A stretch of DNA of 64,000 nt from Candidatus Methanosuratincola subterraneus. Its GTDB lineage: Archaea; Thermoproteota; Methanomethylicia; Methanomethylicales; Methanomethylicaceae. The DNA lies in NCBI GenBank assembly GCA_004028775.1, contig RXGA01000002.1, positions 62,001 to 126,000 of the forward strand, written 5' to 3'. This document shows positions 44,293 to 53,000 of the stretch, one piece after another; position 1 is the stretch's first letter; each line of letters starts with the position of its first letter. The notes beneath the pieces were generated by a model. The model was not told the origin of the DNA. It worked only from the letters and a program-made list of their open reading frames with translations, and did no database searches. A program made the translations under genes and the position numbers.

Positions 44293-44763
44293 ATGAAGGT
44301 CTTGGTCGTCTACGACTCTGTCTCGCCCTCCAAGGTCACGATGAGGGTTGCGCAGACCATCGCAGAAGAGATGAAGGCAAAAGGGGCGGACGCAGACTGC
44401 CTCTACTGCAAGGATTTCGACAGGGAGAGAGTGAAGGAATATGGCTGCCTGATAGTTGGCGCGCCCACAATGGCATTCCAACCATCGAAAGACATCACCC
44501 GGCTCCTCGATGAGATCAGAACGGAGGATGTGAAGGACAAGAAGGGCGCGGCATTCGACACGCAGATCAAGTCGGCGCTGAGCGGGAACGCAGCCAAGGG
44601 GATCGAGAAGAGGCTTTCGGGGCTGGGCGCAACCATATTCAAGCCCCATCTTGTCGCATACGTCGAAGGGAGGGGCAAGAACACATGGGAGCTCAGGGAG
44701 GGAGAGCTGGAGAAGGTCAAGAAATGGGCGCAGGGGGCGGCAGAGGCTATCCTTTCGGGCTGA
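44293..44763 (+). CDS. Flavodoxin-domain protein
   Basis: A 156-residue flavodoxin. The P-loop VVYDSVSPSKVTMRVA near residue 5 binds FMN phosphate; VGAPTMAFQPS near 56 is the ring-binding loop and KKGAAFDTQI the later strand. It has no clear partner nearby; may carry electrons or relate to heme/menaquinone reduction. ATG 44293 is preceded by AGGGAA. The P-loop substitutes S-P-S-K for the usual T-G-N-T pattern. Confidence 0.85.
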   Translation: MKVLVVYDSVSPSKVTMRVAQTIAEEMKAKGADADCLYCKDFDRERVKEYGCLIVGAPTMAFQPSKDITRLLDEIRTEDVKDKKGAAFDTQIKSALSGNAAKGIEKRLSGLGATIFKPHLVAYVEGRGKNTWELREGELEKVKKWAQGAAEAILSG

Positions 44764-44959
44764 AGAAGAAAAAAGGCGATGGAAGAAAGGGGCCCTCATT
44801 ACAGCCCAGTGCACATTTATCGGATAATCCAGGTTTGCTTTGCGCCACGGAAGAGCTGGTCCGGAAAGACCGTGCGCCAAAGCGCATGATAAATAGCCCT
44901 GCACGTTTAAAAATAATCAAAATAAGCAAAATTTAGAAGAGGTTAAGTTCTGCACGCGC
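44764..44959. other. Intergenic region without a supported gene
   Basis: No credible frame on either strand. The stretch contains GAAGAAGAAAAAAGG just after the flavodoxin stop and several T-rich and A-rich runs near 44900-44935, possibly serving transcript termination for both sides. Confidence 0.4.
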
Positions 44960-45076
44960 CTACTTCTTAGCAACTACCCAACTCATCGTCTTCCTGCGCG
45001 GCTTCTTGAAGGCGCCGCCCGTAATTCGCCTTTTCCTGTCAAACTTCTTCTTCCAGTGCCCTGTAGATTCTGGCAT
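44960..45076 (-). CDS. 38-aa highly basic protein
   Basis: A short frame with ATG 45076 and TAG 44960, GGAG about ten bases upstream. The product starts MPESTGHWKKKFDRKR and continues with RITGGAFKKPRRKTMSW, about 40 percent Lys/Arg, resembling a nucleic-acid-binding tail or small ribosomal protein, although no known archaeal r-protein is recognised. It occupies a 490-base gap with no other gene. Divergent from the PadR gene. Confidence 0.45.
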   Translation of the reverse strand: MPESTGHWKKKFDRKRRITGGAFKKPRRKTMSWVVAKK

Positions 45077-45214
45077 TTGCATTAACTCCAGATACCAAGT
45101 AGCCAGACCTAGTGATAAAGTCGACTGTTGCAAAGAAAGACAAAACCGCCTGCTTAGTCCGCATTGCCCCAGGCAGATCGGACCAGGGGCTTTCTTGGGG
45201 AAAGAAAACGCATT

Positions 45215-45233
45215 TATCTTAGTAACTAAGATA
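45215..45233 (+). promoter_or_regulatory. 19-bp palindromic operator for the PadR regulator
   Basis: TATCTTAGT-A-ACTAAGATA is a perfect inverted repeat with nine-base arms, ending 18 bases before the padR ATG and lying just past a TTTATC TATA-like element. Its place over the expected transcription start fits autorepression of the PadR-ABC operon. Confidence 0.65.
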
Positions 45234-45251
45234 CTTAAGTAGGTAATTTAT

Positions 45252-45713
45252 ATGTGCCATAGAAGAGAAGAGTTCATCGGCGAAGAGATCGGGAGAGAAC
45301 CTGACCCGAGGTGTGGACCGCCGTGCGGATGTGGGCCACATATGGGGCATCCTGCCTTCAGGCAGATCCCTGGAAGGGAGGCGGCCCCAAAGGGGCTGCT
45401 GCACCTTGCTATACTGAGCTTGCTGAAGGAAAAGGAGTTGCACGGGGGCAGCATACACCAAAGCCTGAAGGAGAAGTTCGGAGTTGATCCCGCGAAGTCG
45501 ATCGTTTACATAATGCTGAGGAGGATGGAGAAGGCGGGGCTCTTGGTATCCGAGTGGGACACGTCTGAGGGCGGCCCGGCGAAGAGGGTGTACAGGATAA
45601 CACAGGAAGGGCTGGACTACCTCGAGGAGGCGACAGGGAGGCTCAGGAACGCCGCCAGAATAATAAGGATCCTCCTTGGCGAGGGGGATGGTCCAGATGC
45701 CCAGCGCAGTTGA
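45252..45713 (+). CDS. PadR-family regulator with Cys/His-rich N-terminus
   Basis: A 153-residue PadR-type winged-helix repressor. The domain from about residue 48 (LLHLAILSLLKEKELHGGSIHQSLKEKFG ... MLRRMEKAGLLVSEWD ... YRITQEG) is standard. Ahead of it is an unusual 45-residue segment with a CGPPCGCGPHMGHP cluster that may bind metal or sense redox state. It begins an operon with an ABC ATPase (overlap) and permease; its own palindrome lies upstream. Confidence 0.9.
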   Translation: MCHRREEFIGEEIGREPDPRCGPPCGCGPHMGHPAFRQIPGREAAPKGLLHLAILSLLKEKELHGGSIHQSLKEKFGVDPAKSIVYIMLRRMEKAGLLVSEWDTSEGGPAKRVYRITQEGLDYLEEATGRLRNAARIIRILLGEGDGPDAQRS

Positions 45714-46650
45714 GCTGTCTGGGCTTACGAAGCGCTACGGTGAGATTGTTGCAGTAGACCACATAAGCTTCGAAGTGAAGGAGGGGGAGATATTCGGTTT
45801 CTTGGGCCCGAACGGGGCCGGTAAGACAACGACAATCAGCATGCTGACGGGCCTCGTGACCCCGACGGAGGGCACGGCGAAAATCTTCGGGCACGACATC
45901 CGAAAGGAGGCTAAGGAGGCTAAGAGATGCGTAGGGATAGTCTGGGAGGAGTCGAATGTATACCCGGAGCTCTCTGCCTTGGAGAACCTGAACTTCGCGG
46001 GCGAGATCTACCACGTGGTAAAGAGGCAGAGGGAGGCTAAAGCGCTTGAGCTGCTGGAGAAGTTCGGGCTCTCTGAAAGGAAGGATGGCAAGGTCGGGGG
46101 CTTCTCGAAGGGGATGAAGAGGCGGATCGCGATCTCGATGGCGCTGATCAACAGCCCGCGGCTCCTTTTCCTCGATGAGCCAACGGCAGGGCTCGATGTC
46201 CAAAGCAACATTGTGATCAGGGAGGCTGTCAAGGAGGAGAACAGGAAGGGGACCACGGTTTTCCTGACTACCCACAACATCGAGGAGGCGAACCAGATGT
46301 GCCACAGGATAGCCATAATCAACCACGGAAAGATCATCGCAATAGACAGGCCAGAAAACCTGAGGAGGACAATAAAGAGCGCGCAGTCTGTCCAAGTCTC
46401 CTTTGAAGAGGATGCTGAGACGGGCGAGGCAGAACTCGGCAAGATCCCATCGGTAAGACGGGTGATCAAGGAAGGGCACAGGTTTAGGCTCTTCACGGAA
46501 GACCCGCCCGCCGCTTTGGAGGGCATCTGGGACTATGCGCGCAGTCACGGGATCAGGATATTGGAAATCAACACGCTCGGGCCGACCCTTGAGGACGTAT
46601 TCATCAACCTGACAGGCACAGCCCAAGCAGGAGCAGGGGGGAGATCGTAG
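45697..46650 (+). CDS. ABC exporter ATPase of the PadR operon
   Basis: A 317-residue ABC ATPase from ATG 45697: Walker A GPNGAGKTTTISM, signature FSKGMKRRIAIS (LSGG changed to FSKG), Walker B LLFLDEPTAGLD, H-loop LTTHNIEEANQ, and a C-terminal domain of about 100 residues. Its start overlaps the end of the PadR gene by 17 bases. Codes for the energy unit of an exporter, likely of a toxic compound or drug. Confidence 0.93.
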   Translation: MPSAVELSGLTKRYGEIVAVDHISFEVKEGEIFGFLGPNGAGKTTTISMLTGLVTPTEGTAKIFGHDIRKEAKEAKRCVGIVWEESNVYPELSALENLNFAGEIYHVVKRQREAKALELLEKFGLSERKDGKVGGFSKGMKRRIAISMALINSPRLLFLDEPTAGLDVQSNIVIREAVKEENRKGTTVFLTTHNIEEANQMCHRIAIINHGKIIAIDRPENLRRTIKSAQSVQVSFEEDAETGEAELGKIPSVRRVIKEGHRFRLFTEDPPAALEGIWDYARSHGIRILEINTLGPTLEDVFINLTGTAQAGAGGRS

Positions 46651-47409
46651 ATGGCACAATGCACAAGGAAATCAGCTTTACTCGAAGAGCTGGAGGCTGC
46701 ATGGGCAATAGCCAAGAAAGACATCAAGATCTATTACCTGAAGGCGCCGACGCTCATGTTTGCAATACTCTTCCCCTTCGCGATGTTCTTCGCCTTCGCA
46801 GTTGGCAGGGAGATGCCAGTTGCTACGCTGGTCCCTGGCCTGGTCTCCATAACCGTCTTCTTCAGCGCCTCCTCCATAGGGCCCTCGGCACTGCCTTTGG
46901 AGAGGAGGATAAAGGCATACGACAGGCTCGTGTGCGCGCCCATCTCCCCATACACAGTAATGGTGGGCAAGGTGCTCAGCGGTGCCATATTCGGGCTCGT
47001 AATAGGATCAATCATACTTGCGGCATGCCTGCCGGTCTTCGGTTTACAGATAATCAGCCTGCCCGGGCTGCTGCTCGGGCTTATTCTGGCTTCTTTCTGC
47101 TTCTCAATGCTCGGGATAATGCTCGCGATGTTTCCGCGCGAGAACCCAGGGGACGTGATGCTGCTACTGAACTTCATCAGGCTCCCCCTCATATTCATCA
47201 GCGGCATTTTCATAAAGATCGAAATGCTGCCGTACTGGGGGCAGGTAGCATCCGCATTCTCGCCACTCACCTATGCCAACGACCTCATGAGGCTAGCCTT
47301 GGAAGGGGCTTCTGCGTTCGATCCGCTACTCAGCGCGGCTTTGCTCATCAGCTTCTCTGCAGCATTCCTTTACATCGGCAGGAGGATAGACCTGAAATTC
47401 AGGGAGTGA
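46651..47409 (+). CDS. ABC-2 type exporter permease of the PadR operon
   Basis: A 252-residue ABC-2 permease whose ATG follows the ATPase stop directly. It has about six membrane helices beginning TLMFAILFPFAMFFAFAVG, and the loop PLERRIKAYDRLVCAPISP between helices 2 and 3, plus PLIFISGIFIKIEMLP near residue 177, both typical of the family. Completes a PadR-ATPase-permease operon. Substrate unknown. Confidence 0.92.
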   Translation: MAQCTRKSALLEELEAAWAIAKKDIKIYYLKAPTLMFAILFPFAMFFAFAVGREMPVATLVPGLVSITVFFSASSIGPSALPLERRIKAYDRLVCAPISPYTVMVGKVLSGAIFGLVIGSIILAACLPVFGLQIISLPGLLLGLILASFCFSMLGIMLAMFPRENPGDVMLLLNFIRLPLIFISGIFIKIEMLPYWGQVASAFSPLTYANDLMRLALEGASAFDPLLSAALLISFSAAFLYIGRRIDLKFRE

Positions 47410-47509
47410 GCCCCCATCCGGGATCCAAGATAAATCGGAGAAACAAGGAATTGGATCCCGCTCGCCCTCCTTCCCCCGCTTTCTCATCAAGCTGATTTTC
47501 CCCGGCTAA

Positions 47510-48595
47510 CTAACTCCCAATTTCCCTTTGCCCCGCATCCCTCAAGATGGGGGCGTTAACCCTGCCCAGGCGCTGGAACACCCTGTAGAAGACACTGGCA
47601 TTGACCGTCTGGAACGCTGCGGACACCGCTATCGGGAGCGCTGCCCCGGCCCCGAAGGAGGCGAAGGCAATCCCCATGGCGAGCGGGAGGTGCTTCATCC
47701 CAGAGCTGTAGACAATTGCATTTGTCTCGCCGAGCGGCAGGCAGAGGACTTTTGAGCATATCAGGTGGGAGAGCCCGAAGGCTATTGGAAATAGGATGAT
47801 GGGCGGGAGCACCAACAGCACGACTATGGACAGGTCGCCCGGCACCATTGCCATGTTTATTGCGAGCATGGAGAACATCAGGATCATCGCTGTGATTGCT
47901 GAGACGGGCGGGAAGGCTGGCAGGTACTTCGGCAAGGACTTCCCAAGCTTAGCCTCAAGCGCCTGGCGGGTAAGAATGCCGAGGATGAGCGGGATTGCGA
48001 GGACGGTTGCGATCGACCAGAGGAGATCTGCTGCATTCACGCTCACGTAAACGCCGGCGAGGAGAGCGGTTATCCCAGGTATTGTGACTATCCCAAGGAT
48101 CATTGTGAGCGCTGCCAGGATCAGCGCAAGCGGGACGTCCCCCTTCAGGAGCCCAGTCCATACCACATTCATGCCCGCGCAAGGGACTGTCCCCATCAGT
48201 ATGAAGCCGGCTGCCCACTCCGGTCTCGATGATAGGAACGCCAACGCGAGGAAGAAGCAGAGAAGCGGCAGCAGTATGAAGTTCAGCAGCAGCCCCAGCG
48301 TGATCTGTTTGAGCTTTTTGGTCACTTGGACGAGCTCCCTGAACCTTATCGTGACCGTCATCGCATAGACCATTATGCTCACTAGGGGGAGCATCAGCGG
48401 CTTGAGTGACTGAACATGCATGGGTGCTGCAATGCCTGCCACTATGCCTAGGAAGACCATCGAAAAGACCATGTATGAATAGTTCCTCTGAATGAAAGAA
48501 GCGACCCTTTCAATGCCAGAGGGGCGTTTGCCGGGCTGCGGCGCAGCAGGGGCGCCGGCTCCACCTGTTTTTCCCAAGCCTGGAGGATCGGGCAC
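47510..48595 (-). CDS. BASS-family (bile acid:Na+ symporter/ACR3-like) transporter
   Basis: A 361-residue permease from GTG 48595, with GGGGGCG upstream; the frame extends further but conserved sequence starts here. About ten helices, with GTVPCAGMNVVWTGLLKGDVPLAL (helices 4-5 crossover) and YSSGMKHLPLAMGIAFASFG (helix 9) matching the BASS/ACR3 fold. Cys in TVPCAGMN recalls the ACR3 arsenite-site cysteine. Grouped with a DGC-domain protein and DUF169, it may handle a metalloid, sulfur compound or organic anion. Confidence 0.85.
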   Translation of the reverse strand: MPDPPGLGKTGGAGAPAAPQPGKRPSGIERVASFIQRNYSYMVFSMVFLGIVAGIAAPMHVQSLKPLMLPLVSIMVYAMTVTIRFRELVQVTKKLKQITLGLLLNFILLPLLCFFLALAFLSSRPEWAAGFILMGTVPCAGMNVVWTGLLKGDVPLALILAALTMILGIVTIPGITALLAGVYVSVNAADLLWSIATVLAIPLILGILTRQALEAKLGKSLPKYLPAFPPVSAITAMILMFSMLAINMAMVPGDLSIVVLLVLPPIILFPIAFGLSHLICSKVLCLPLGETNAIVYSSGMKHLPLAMGIAFASFGAGAALPIAVSAAFQTVNASVFYRVFQRLGRVNAPILRDAGQREIGS

Positions 48596-48612
48596 AGTTA
48601 CGCCCCCAGCGA

Positions 48613-49026
48613 TCAGAGCCCTGCCTCTTTCATTACAATCTCGGCTATGCGCTTCACGTCCGCCTGGTAGATGTCGAGCGTCGGCACCTTCTGCAGGTAC
48701 TTCGAAATGTCGATCGCGTACCCTATCTTGACCCCAGCCTTCTCCAGCACCTTGGAGGCGCAGCGGTTGCCGCAGCCGTCTATGACTATGTTCTTCTTGG
48801 CTTTTCCGGCAATCTCCAGATGGGGCTTCGAGCCTGCAGCCACAGCGGTTGTGCAGCACATCCTCGCCTTGTCCATGTTGGTGAGGAGCACGCCGACCTC
48901 GTGCCCAATCTGCCCGACGTTTGCAGCCCCATCGCACACCCAGATTATGTTCTCATGATCTGCGACCTTGTAGCAGAGCGGGAGTATCTTGGGAGCCTTA
49001 CCAGATCCCTCATTTTCATCAACCAT
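48613..49026 (-). CDS. DGC-domain putative zinc-binding protein
   Basis: A 137-residue protein of the DGC family: WVCDGAANVGQIGHEVG near residue 28, MCCTTAVAAG near 55, and IDGCGNRCASKVLEKAG near 80 give the conserved Asp-Gly-Cys and paired cysteines thought to bind metal. ATG 49026 is chosen because GGAGG lies about nine bases upstream; the frame opens at 49077 overlapping the DUF169 gene. Same-strand neighbours DUF169 and BASS suggest a metal-linked operon. Confidence 0.87.
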   Translation of the reverse strand: MVDENEGSGKAPKILPLCYKVADHENIIWVCDGAANVGQIGHEVGVLLTNMDKARMCCTTAVAAGSKPHLEIAGKAKKNIVIDGCGNRCASKVLEKAGVKIGYAIDISKYLQKVPTLDIYQADVKRIAEIVMKEAGL

Positions 49027-49048
49027 ACTTTTTTCAACCTCCTTTTGC

Positions 49049-49768
49049 CTATTTCTTCGCAACCCTCTGCTTGACATAGCCTATCTTGTCTATGTTGTTG
49101 ACGACCTCGCCGATTTGGTCGCCAGGCACCCCCACGAGAACGCCTTCATCAGAGTATTCAAGACCGACTGGCTTCGCTGCCATTCTAGCCGACTCGCATG
49201 CAAAGGAGACGTTCAAGTCGCCCAGATATGGCCTAACGGTCAAGGCAGCGCAAACCTGCCTTGGCGCAGAAACCATGCTCTCTATCCAGCCGCCACTTTC
49301 GAAGACCGAGGCGTGCACGAGCTCAAGAGCCCTCCTGGGCAGGGCCTCAATGAGCACGACATCAGGGTCGATAGGGGCCTTCTCTAGCGGCGACATCAAG
49401 GTTGCATATATGCTGCCAGCCTCGAGCTGCGGTGACCGCGTTACAGTCCTGGTCGCGGCCCTCATCGAGCCGAAAGACGACTTGTTGGTGTAGAACTCGC
49501 CTGTCCTCTCGTCATCTGGGATCTTGGCGAGACCGAGCGCCGCAGCACCCCTCCTGCAGGCATGGGCACAGTCCCTGGCGAAGAAGACGTTTCCTAACAT
49601 CGCGTGCTTGACCATGGCGCAATAGAACATCGGCTTATCGAGCTCCATGACGCCTTGGGGTATGTCCGAAGCCCTTCGGATGAGGCTCACCGCGACAGGG
49701 GGGAACTTGAGACCGAGCACCTGGGTCAATTTGTCCTGCATTGCTGCATAATCTTGCTTCATTTCCAT
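49049..49768 (-). CDS. DUF169 family protein
   Basis: A 239-residue DUF169 protein: LGLKFPPVAVSLIRRASDIPQGV near the start, then FYCAMVKHAMLGNVFFARDCAHACRRGAAALGL near residue 48 with conserved cysteines, and a C-terminal VGVPGDQIGEVVNNIDKIGYVKQRV. The family is common in anaerobic archaea and bacteria; function is unknown. It is the first gene in a three-gene group with DGC and BASS. Confidence 0.9.
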   Translation of the reverse strand: MEMKQDYAAMQDKLTQVLGLKFPPVAVSLIRRASDIPQGVMELDKPMFYCAMVKHAMLGNVFFARDCAHACRRGAAALGLAKIPDDERTGEFYTNKSSFGSMRAATRTVTRSPQLEAGSIYATLMSPLEKAPIDPDVVLIEALPRRALELVHASVFESGGWIESMVSAPRQVCAALTVRPYLGDLNVSFACESARMAAKPVGLEYSDEGVLVGVPGDQIGEVVNNIDKIGYVKQRVAKK

Positions 49769-50187
49769 TACCTGAAGACAACTACCTTATTGGACTTAAT
49801 AAATTCATCGCTATATTACGATATTTGAATTTTAACATGTTGTGCTCAATTTCTGCCCGGCCGTAGGCACAACCAAGACCGATACGCCACAGACAGCCCA
49901 GATGGTGCACATGAACAAATCGCATAACGAGGAATTAAACAGCCATTCGGAATGTTCCGCCCTGTGATCACTCCAATCAGGTCAGACCCTCTTTTGATAG
50001 AACAAGAAGGCAACAGCTTTAAAGAAACAAATATCTAGACGTTCCCTGGGATCAGCTGCCTTTTTGATGAGTCGCCAACTTTATGGTTGTGATTGAGGTG
50101 GCTATTAGCTTGCCCCATATTGATTATCTGCTTTGAAAACCCAGAAAGGGCTTTTATTCACCTTCTTGAGAACATTTATCGGTGCAT
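49769..50187. other. Divergent promoter region without a supported gene
   Basis: About 420 bases between DUF169 and nitroreductase. No convincing CDS or structured RNA is seen. TTTTATTC near 50152 is a TATA candidate for the nitroreductase and TAATAAATTC near 49796 for DUF169. A TTGATGA similar to a C box occurs at about 50063 but no matching D box at correct distance. Confidence 0.4.
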
Positions 50188-50721
50188 ATGGAAGTCTTCG
50201 AGGCGATTCTAAGGAGGAGGTCCGTCAGGTCTTACTTGCCAGACCCAGTCCCGCAGGAGAAGCTGAACAGGATACTCGAGGCTGGGAGGCTGTCGCCCTC
50301 GGCAATGAACAAGCAGCCCTGGCACTTCATCGTTGTCACCGATCCGGAAAAGAGGAGAGAGCTGGCGCACGGCAAGTTCGCGTGGATGCTCAAGGAATGC
50401 CCGGCGGTCATAGTGGGGTGCGGCGACAGGGAGGCTTCACCCAAGTGGTATAAGGTCGACACCGCGATAGCGCTCCAGACGATGGTCATAGCAGCCACGG
50501 GCGAGGAGCTCGGCACTTGCTGGGTCGGTAGCTTCGACGAATCCAGAGTGAAGGAGACCCTAAGGATACCGGACAGGTACGAGGTTGTCGCAATGCTAGC
50601 TGTCGGGTACCCGAAGGATGGCTTCAGCCTGACAGGCACAATTACTTCAATACTGAGGAACAAGAAAAAGATGGGGGAGATAGTCAGCTACGAGGAATAC
50701 GGGAGAAGCCAGCTCGCATGA
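50188..50721 (+). CDS. Nitroreductase-family FMN oxidoreductase
   Basis: A 177-residue nitroreductase: ILRRRSVRSYLPDPVPQEKLNRILEAG near residue 7 and SPSAMNKQPWHFIVV near 37 bind FMN; ATGEELGTCWVGSFD near 110 and LAVGYPKDGF near 145 complete the fold. Reduces flavins, quinones or nitro compounds with NAD(P)H. ATG 50188 chosen. Little Shine-Dalgarno is seen, and the TATA spacing suggests a near-leaderless mRNA. Confidence 0.93.
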   Translation: MEVFEAILRRRSVRSYLPDPVPQEKLNRILEAGRLSPSAMNKQPWHFIVVTDPEKRRELAHGKFAWMLKECPAVIVGCGDREASPKWYKVDTAIALQTMVIAATGEELGTCWVGSFDESRVKETLRIPDRYEVVAMLAVGYPKDGFSLTGTITSILRNKKKMGEIVSYEEYGRSQLA

Positions 50722-50751
50722 GTGGAGATAACGCTCCAATTCTCCAGCGCA

Positions 50752-51319
50752 TCACTTTTCAGGCAAGCTTTGACCGGACATCAAGGCGGCATCGATGGGG
50801 CCCAAGGATTCAGGGTCTATCTCGACAGCGACCTCGTTCCTCCGCATGAACCAAGGCGTGTAGGGCGGGTTGTAAAGCATCGTAAAAATCTCGCCCTTGG
50901 TCCTGATCCCCTCTTTCGAGAGGGTGCCCAAGAGCTCCCCCGACTTTTCTTCAAACTTCGACTGGGACCATCTGCCGGAGAAACGGATGACCCCGATTGT
51001 CCTGGCAGGCATTTGGATTACCCTGATCCTGCTGTCCAGAGGCTCAGGCGCGGTTTCGAGCGTGTATGAAGATGGGAGTACAAACGACATAGAGCTAGAG
51101 TCCGAGATTACCGGTGCTGTCATGGCAATTTTTTTCCGAGATGACGGGCACTGTCATCGAGACCTTCTTCTTCTGCCTGTTCTTCCCTGAGATGTAAGCG
51201 AAGAGCAGGCTGAATGGATCTTCAGTGCCCTCAGCCCTAGCCACGACGATAGGCGGGTATCGCCTTATCTCCACATCGCCCAATTTCTTTATGATCTTAT
51301 ACCTGGGCTCCTCAACCAT
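50752..51319 (-). pseudogene. SOUL heme-binding protein, frameshifted at an A7 run
   Basis: Two overlapping minus-strand frames make one SOUL domain. 51319-51137 gives YKIIKKLGDVEIRRYPPIVV and KKKVSMTVPVISEK; 51123-50752 gives MTAPVISDSSSMSFVLPS and later IFTMLYNPPYTPWFMRRNEVAVEI. They join at a seven-A run near 51130-51136; with six A's the frame would read SEKIAMTAPVIS, which is the family sequence. Either a real inactivating indel, an assembly error, or slippage. SOUL proteins bind heme or tetrapyrroles. Confidence 0.75.
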
Positions 51320-51471
51320 AATTAATTACTCGCGGAAAAAGGATATAACTGTATTCGGCAAAAAAATTTGGGATATATAAAACTTGAACAGCTTCATTGA
51401 TTAGGAATCGTGGTTCAAATCAAGTATTTATAGCACAGATTGCAAGAATATAAACAAGCTGACCTTCAGCT

Positions 51472-52476
51472 ATGAAAAGGATTGTGCGGTTTATGGGTGT
51501 TCGTGCCCGGCCAATAGTCGTTGTCAGCAAATGCCTCGGATTTGAGCACTGCAGGTGGAATGCCCAGATCATCTCGAATGAATTTGTGAATTTGCTGCAA
51601 AGCCACGTGGAGTTCATGCCCGTCTGCCCAGAGGTAGAAATCGGGCTAGGGGTCCCGAGGAACCCGATAAGGGTTGTCCATGATCCCAGCTCAGGAACGC
51701 TTCGGCTGGTCCAGCCAGCGACTGGGAAAGATCTGACCGAAGCGATGCAGGCCTTTTGCGAATCGTTCCTGTCGTCGCTCAGCGGCATCGACGGCTTCAT
51801 ACTCAAAGGAGGATCCCCGTCCTGCGGGCTCAAGAATGTGAAGATCTATTCAGGGATCGGCAGCCCCTACGTGAAAGAGAAGGGAAGGGGAATATTCGGG
51901 GGTGCAGTATTCGAGAGGTTCCCCCGGCTCGCAGTGGAGGACGAGGAAAGGCTGTCAAACCCGCTGATCAGGGAGCACTTCCTGACGAAGCTGTTCACCT
52001 TGGCTGCCTTCCGTCAGGCGCAGGCCAGGGGGAGGGCCACGGACCTTGTGGAGTTCCATTCGAACAACAAATTCCTGCTGATGGCATATAGCCAAAGCGC
52101 AATGCGAAAGCTTGGCAAGGTCGTTGCCGACCAGAAGGCGATAGGCATAGAGAACGCGTTCAGGGTCTACCGCGAGACCCTCGAGAATGCGCTTTACCGC
52201 CCTCCCAAGAGGGGCAGCGTGGTGAATGTTCTGAAACACATGTTCGGGTACTTCTCTCAGAAACTGAACGAAGGAGAGAGGAAATTCCTCTTAGAGGCGG
52301 TGGAGAACTACAGGAAGGGGATGGCCCCTCTCATCGTGAGCGTAAATCTGGTGAGGTCCTACGCGATAAGGTTCGGGATAGATTATCTGCTCAGGCAGAG
52401 CTTCCTTGAGCCATACCCGCTTGAGCTCATGGAAAAGCCGACTTATGACGAGGACAGGGACTACTGGCGGTTCTGA
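51472..52476 (+). CDS. DUF523-DUF1722 fusion protein (YbgA-like C-terminus)
   Basis: A 334-residue protein joining DUF523 (residues 10-155: VSKCLGFEHCRWN, PVCPEVEIGLGVPRNPI, FILKGGSPSCGL, with conserved cysteines perhaps binding a metal cluster) and DUF1722/YbgA (175-300: HFLTKLFTLAAF, FHSNNKFLLMAYSQ). The fusion is common in bacteria and archaea, function not known. ATG 51472 is used; ATG 51493 possible. Divergent from the SOUL gene. Confidence 0.9.
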   Translation: MKRIVRFMGVRARPIVVVSKCLGFEHCRWNAQIISNEFVNLLQSHVEFMPVCPEVEIGLGVPRNPIRVVHDPSSGTLRLVQPATGKDLTEAMQAFCESFLSSLSGIDGFILKGGSPSCGLKNVKIYSGIGSPYVKEKGRGIFGGAVFERFPRLAVEDEERLSNPLIREHFLTKLFTLAAFRQAQARGRATDLVEFHSNNKFLLMAYSQSAMRKLGKVVADQKAIGIENAFRVYRETLENALYRPPKRGSVVNVLKHMFGYFSQKLNEGERKFLLEAVENYRKGMAPLIVSVNLVRSYAIRFGIDYLLRQSFLEPYPLELMEKPTYDEDRDYWRF

Positions 52477-52521
52477 CGCGGAATTTCACTTCGCGGATAG
52501 AAGCCTTAGTTGTTTCTGGCT

Positions 52522-52938
52522 CTATTGGCTCTCCAGCGCCCTCTTTATGAATGGCAAATAATACCGACTGCAGCACCTTCCGTATGGGTTTGTGAACTTG
52601 CAGAGGCCGCCACCGCCGATCCCAGTAGCCTCGATTACATCCTCCACGGTTTTTGCCCCTTGCTTGATCGCGCTGATAACGTCCTCTTCAGTGACCTGCT
52701 TGCAGTAGCAAAGGGGGCGAGGCGGACCGCTCTCCTTGAATGTGACCCTAGTCTTAACATCGGCCTTCTTCAAGCACCCTCCGGAAGAGAAGTAAACGAC
52801 TTCGCAACCAGGGTTCTCGCAGATGTGATATGGGTTATCGCCTATGGGCCAAGCCGATTCCTTCGCATGGCAAATCACGGTAGCCCTATCCACTGGAATG
52901 CCCCGCTTTTTGCAGAGGGGGCAGGCTGGGCTGGTCAC
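52522..52938 (-). CDS. CopZ/BFD-like [2Fe-2S]-domain protein
   Basis: A 138-residue Cys-rich protein. The N-terminal ribbon (CPLCKKRG ... CHAKES ... CENPGCEVVYF) resembles the zinc/2Fe-2S N-terminal domain of archaeal CopZ; the C-terminal CYCKQVTEEDV and CKFTNPYGRCC surround a BFD-like helix pair. A heavy-metal-binding HMA domain is absent. May ferry copper or iron, or donate electrons. ATG 52938; the gene is convergent with DUF523/1722. Confidence 0.8.
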   Translation of the reverse strand: MTSPACPLCKKRGIPVDRATVICHAKESAWPIGDNPYHICENPGCEVVYFSSGGCLKKADVKTRVTFKESGPPRPLCYCKQVTEEDVISAIKQGAKTVEDVIEATGIGGGGLCKFTNPYGRCCSRYYLPFIKRALESQ

Positions 52939-53000
52939 AATTTACACCGTAATAAGAGGGGCTTTGATAGCAAATAAGCATTTGCAGGGCTCCATTCCAA

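Noticed and set aside
48596-48937. N-terminal 114 residues of the 475-residue frame of the BASS gene
   Set aside because: Arg/Gln/Gly-rich sequence antisense-like over the DGC gene; conserved BASS sequence begins after GTG 48595.
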